Shown: piece by piece, positions 5,589 through 6,899 of the stretch
Layout of the letters: each line of letters opens with the position of its first letter
Position numbering within the stretch: position 1 is the stretch's first letter
Origin: an uncultured Collinsella sp.
GTDB lineage: Bacteria > Actinomycetota > Coriobacteriia > Coriobacteriales > Coriobacteriaceae
DNA: 6,899 nt
Direction of reading: 5' to 3'
NCBI GenBank assembly: GCA_902465465.1
Contig: CABQNF010000054.1
Location: forward strand, 1-6,899
The notes under the pieces: generated by a model
What the model was told of the DNA's origin: nothing
Database searches by the model: none
What the model saw: only the letters and a program-made list of their open reading frames with translations
Position numbers and translations under genes: made by a program

Positions 5589-6857
5589 CAGCAGATCATC
5601 CAGCACTGATGCTGCCTTCTGGTCATTTGCCTCGATAAAGTGGCTATAGATAGACAGCGTCGTCGATGGGCTAGCATGGCCCAAACGCGCCTGGATCGTC
5701 TTAATGTCCGCATTGGCACCAACGAGCAAAGTCGCTTGCGTATGTCTAAGCTCATGAGGCTTCAGCCCGCTATAACCCGTATAGCGGGTACGTTTGACGC
5801 CGTCACTCCCAATGACTTCCCTGCTCTCCTTAAAAGTACCGAAGCCGTTTTTCGCCGCAAACAGCCTAAACGCCCTTGAATAGTTATGTCCATCCATCCG
5901 GGTCACAAGAGCCCGTTTGCCGTTGGCGGCGTCAACGATCCCAATGGAATGGACAATGGGCGTTTCTCCAGTCTGCCCCACTGCAAAGGAATCGAACTCA
6001 CTCCGCTGAATGGCTTTCCACCTGTCCAGATAGTCGGCAAGTTCATTTCCAACCGAAATCTTACGCCTGCTCATCTTTGATTTAGGCGGCCTCAATGTCC
6101 TGTCGTTCGTATATTGCTTTACTATCCTCAGAGTCTTGGCGTCGGGGTCATAATCCTCCCATGAGAGACCAAGGGCCTCCCCCTTCCTCAAACCGCAGAG
6201 AAGTAGAAGCATTGTGCATGTGATAAAGGAAGATGGCTTCTCCTCCAAAAGGACCGCAAGAAGCCTTGCCGCCTCATCGGCGCTCAGCGCCTTACGAGCC
6301 TCGACATTCTGCTTGGGCAGTTTCACTCCCCTACAAGGGTTTTTGCCCACGAGGTCGTTATCGACGGCATCCTCCATTACCTGTTTGAGCTTGATGTGGA
6401 TGCGGCGAATTTCACTTTCGCTGAATCGGCCTTCTTTTCTAGCCTTGGCATAAGCAGTGCGAACGTCATCCGATTTAAGCCGAGTGAGATCGGGATTGCC
6501 GAACAGCTCGCGTATGTGACGAATGTCCAAACCTTCACGCTCATAAGCAAGAGGTGATCCCATGGTCGACTCCCTGTTCGCGTGAAACCTGTCCGCATAA
6601 TCTGATAGGCCCAGAGGACCATTGCCACGGTTGGAAGCGCCCTCAAGTTCAGCTCTATAGGCCTCCAGCGCCTTGGCGACTTCACTCGGCCAGTTTTTCG
6701 GGTTCTTGCTTCTGCAGTGAACCCTGCGTGACGGACTACGGCGGTACCGTCCTGTCTCCGGATCTTTTCCCAGGGAAAAATAAATCCGATAGACGCCTTT
6801 GCTCTTATCGATGCATTCCGATGTGCCGCGAGCGGTCTTTTTTATCAATCCCTGCAA
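5580..6857 (-). CDS. int: Tyrosine recombinase / integrase
   Basis: This 425-residue site-specific recombinase inserts and excises the element. Residues 1-50 are basic with a YRIYFSLG strand pattern, like the arm-binding (AP2-like) domain of phage and Tn916-type integrases. Residues 84-178 are the SAM-like core-binding domain. The catalytic domain follows: R224 in CGLRKGEALGLSW, the hairpin lysine in PPKSKMSRRK (K259 or K261), H368 and R371 in HELRHTQATLL, H394 in LGHASPSTT, and nucleophile Y404 in SIYSHF. All catalytic residues are present and the length is full, so it should be active. The start is TTG at 6857, because GAGGG lies 6 nt upstream and no in-frame ATG precedes it; a stop is directly upstream in frame. 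A TTG at 6848 is an alternative. An ATG at 6861 is out of frame. It ends at the shared terminator, apart from the transfer operon. Confidence 0.93.
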   Translation of the reverse strand: MQGLIKKTARGTSECIDKSKGVYRIYFSLGKDPETGRYRRSPSRRVHCRSKNPKNWPSEVAKALEAYRAELEGASNRGNGPLGLSDYADRFHANRESTMGSPLAYEREGLDIRHIRELFGNPDLTRLKSDDVRTAYAKARKEGRFSESEIRRIHIKLKQVMEDAVDNDLVGKNPCRGVKLPKQNVEARKALSADEAARLLAVLLEEKPSSFITCTMLLLLCGLRKGEALGLSWEDYDPDAKTLRIVKQYTNDRTLRPPKSKMSRRKISVGNELADYLDRWKAIQRSEFDSFAVGQTGETPIVHSIGIVDAANGKRALVTRMDGHNYSRAFRLFAAKNGFGTFKESREVIGSDGVKRTRYTGYSGLKPHELRHTQATLLVGANADIKTIQARLGHASPSTTLSIYSHFIEANDQKAASVLDDLLKG

Positions 6858-6863
6858 TCATAT

Positions 6864-6868
6864 CCCTC
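6864..6868 (-). promoter_or_regulatory. Ribosome binding site of the integrase gene
   Basis: GAGGG on the minus strand lies 6 nt before TTG 6857. The same site is only 2 nt from the out-of-frame ATG at 6861, too close for good initiation, which supports the TTG start. The promoter must lie at or beyond the right edge. Confidence 0.6.
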
Positions 6869-6899
6869 GTTAGATTTTCGATTAGGCTTGCTGGCAAAG

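Larger units (their letters stand above)
1..6899. mobile_element. End portion of an integrative transmissible element (ICE/IME-like)
   Basis: The window contains, in one stretch, a tyrosine integrase, an excisionase-like HTH protein, a DnaB-like helicase, a MobC-like protein, a VirD4-type coupling protein and a relaxase. This combination defines an integrative element that can be transferred by conjugation. The integrase lies at the right edge, where an attachment site would be expected nearby, but the 42 bases beyond its start (6858-6899) show no tRNA, no repeat of internal sequence and no recognisable att core. The left edge cuts through the relaxase. No type IV secretion genes (VirB4, VirB6 and similar) are visible, so I cannot tell a self-transmissible ICE from a mobilizable element. 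A coupling protein is compatible with both. Confidence 0.85.

Noticed and set aside
6858..6899. Attachment site or tRNA at the right edge
   Set aside because: No tRNA fold or repeat of internal sequence is visible in 42 bases, and the other element end is outside the window, so no att core can be defined.

Overview
The window looks like one end of an integrative, transmissible element (an ICE or a mobilizable integrative element) from a high-GC Gram-positive bacterium. The relaxase resembles my recollection of elements from gut Coriobacteriia, especially Eggerthellaceae. No database search was run, so that placement is an inference. There are no tRNA, rRNA or CRISPR signatures and no host housekeeping genes. 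Seven protein-coding genes fill almost the whole window.

Layout from left to right. (1) Positions 1-3081, minus strand, visibly GC-rich, form a mobilization module. Reading along transcription it holds a MobC-like accessory protein (2743-3081), a VirD4/TraG-type coupling ATPase (829-2742) and a relaxase (from 802 off the left edge). (2) Positions 3097-3120 hold a perfect 10-bp inverted repeat between this module and the genes upstream of it; base composition changes here. (3) Positions 3129-4515, minus strand, hold a small excisionase-like helix-turn-helix protein, a DnaB-C-like hexameric helicase and an unrecognised 91-residue protein, tightly packed with overlapping or almost touching ends. 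(4) Positions 4516-4777 are an AT-rich divergent control region. It has a plausible minus-strand promoter, an inverted repeat lying on the promoter spacer, a leader hairpin, and a direct repeat near the plus-strand gene. (5) Positions 4778-5542, plus strand, encode a 254-residue protein of unknown function. (6) Positions 5541-5571 are a textbook bidirectional terminator. (7) Positions 5580-6857, minus strand, encode a full-length tyrosine recombinase (integrase), with the window ending 42 bases upstream of its start.

How the parts could work together: the integrase inserts the element and the small HTH protein probably helps excision. The helicase may unwind or replicate the excised circle. 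MobC and the relaxase would process oriT, and the coupling protein would deliver the relaxase-DNA complex to a type IV secretion channel, for which no genes are visible here. All six minus-strand genes from 4515 leftward could be one operon from the promoter near 4649-4677, so excision, helicase and transfer functions would be switched on together. The divergent 254-residue protein is the natural candidate for an element-specific regulator or accessory factor, but no function can be read from its sequence.
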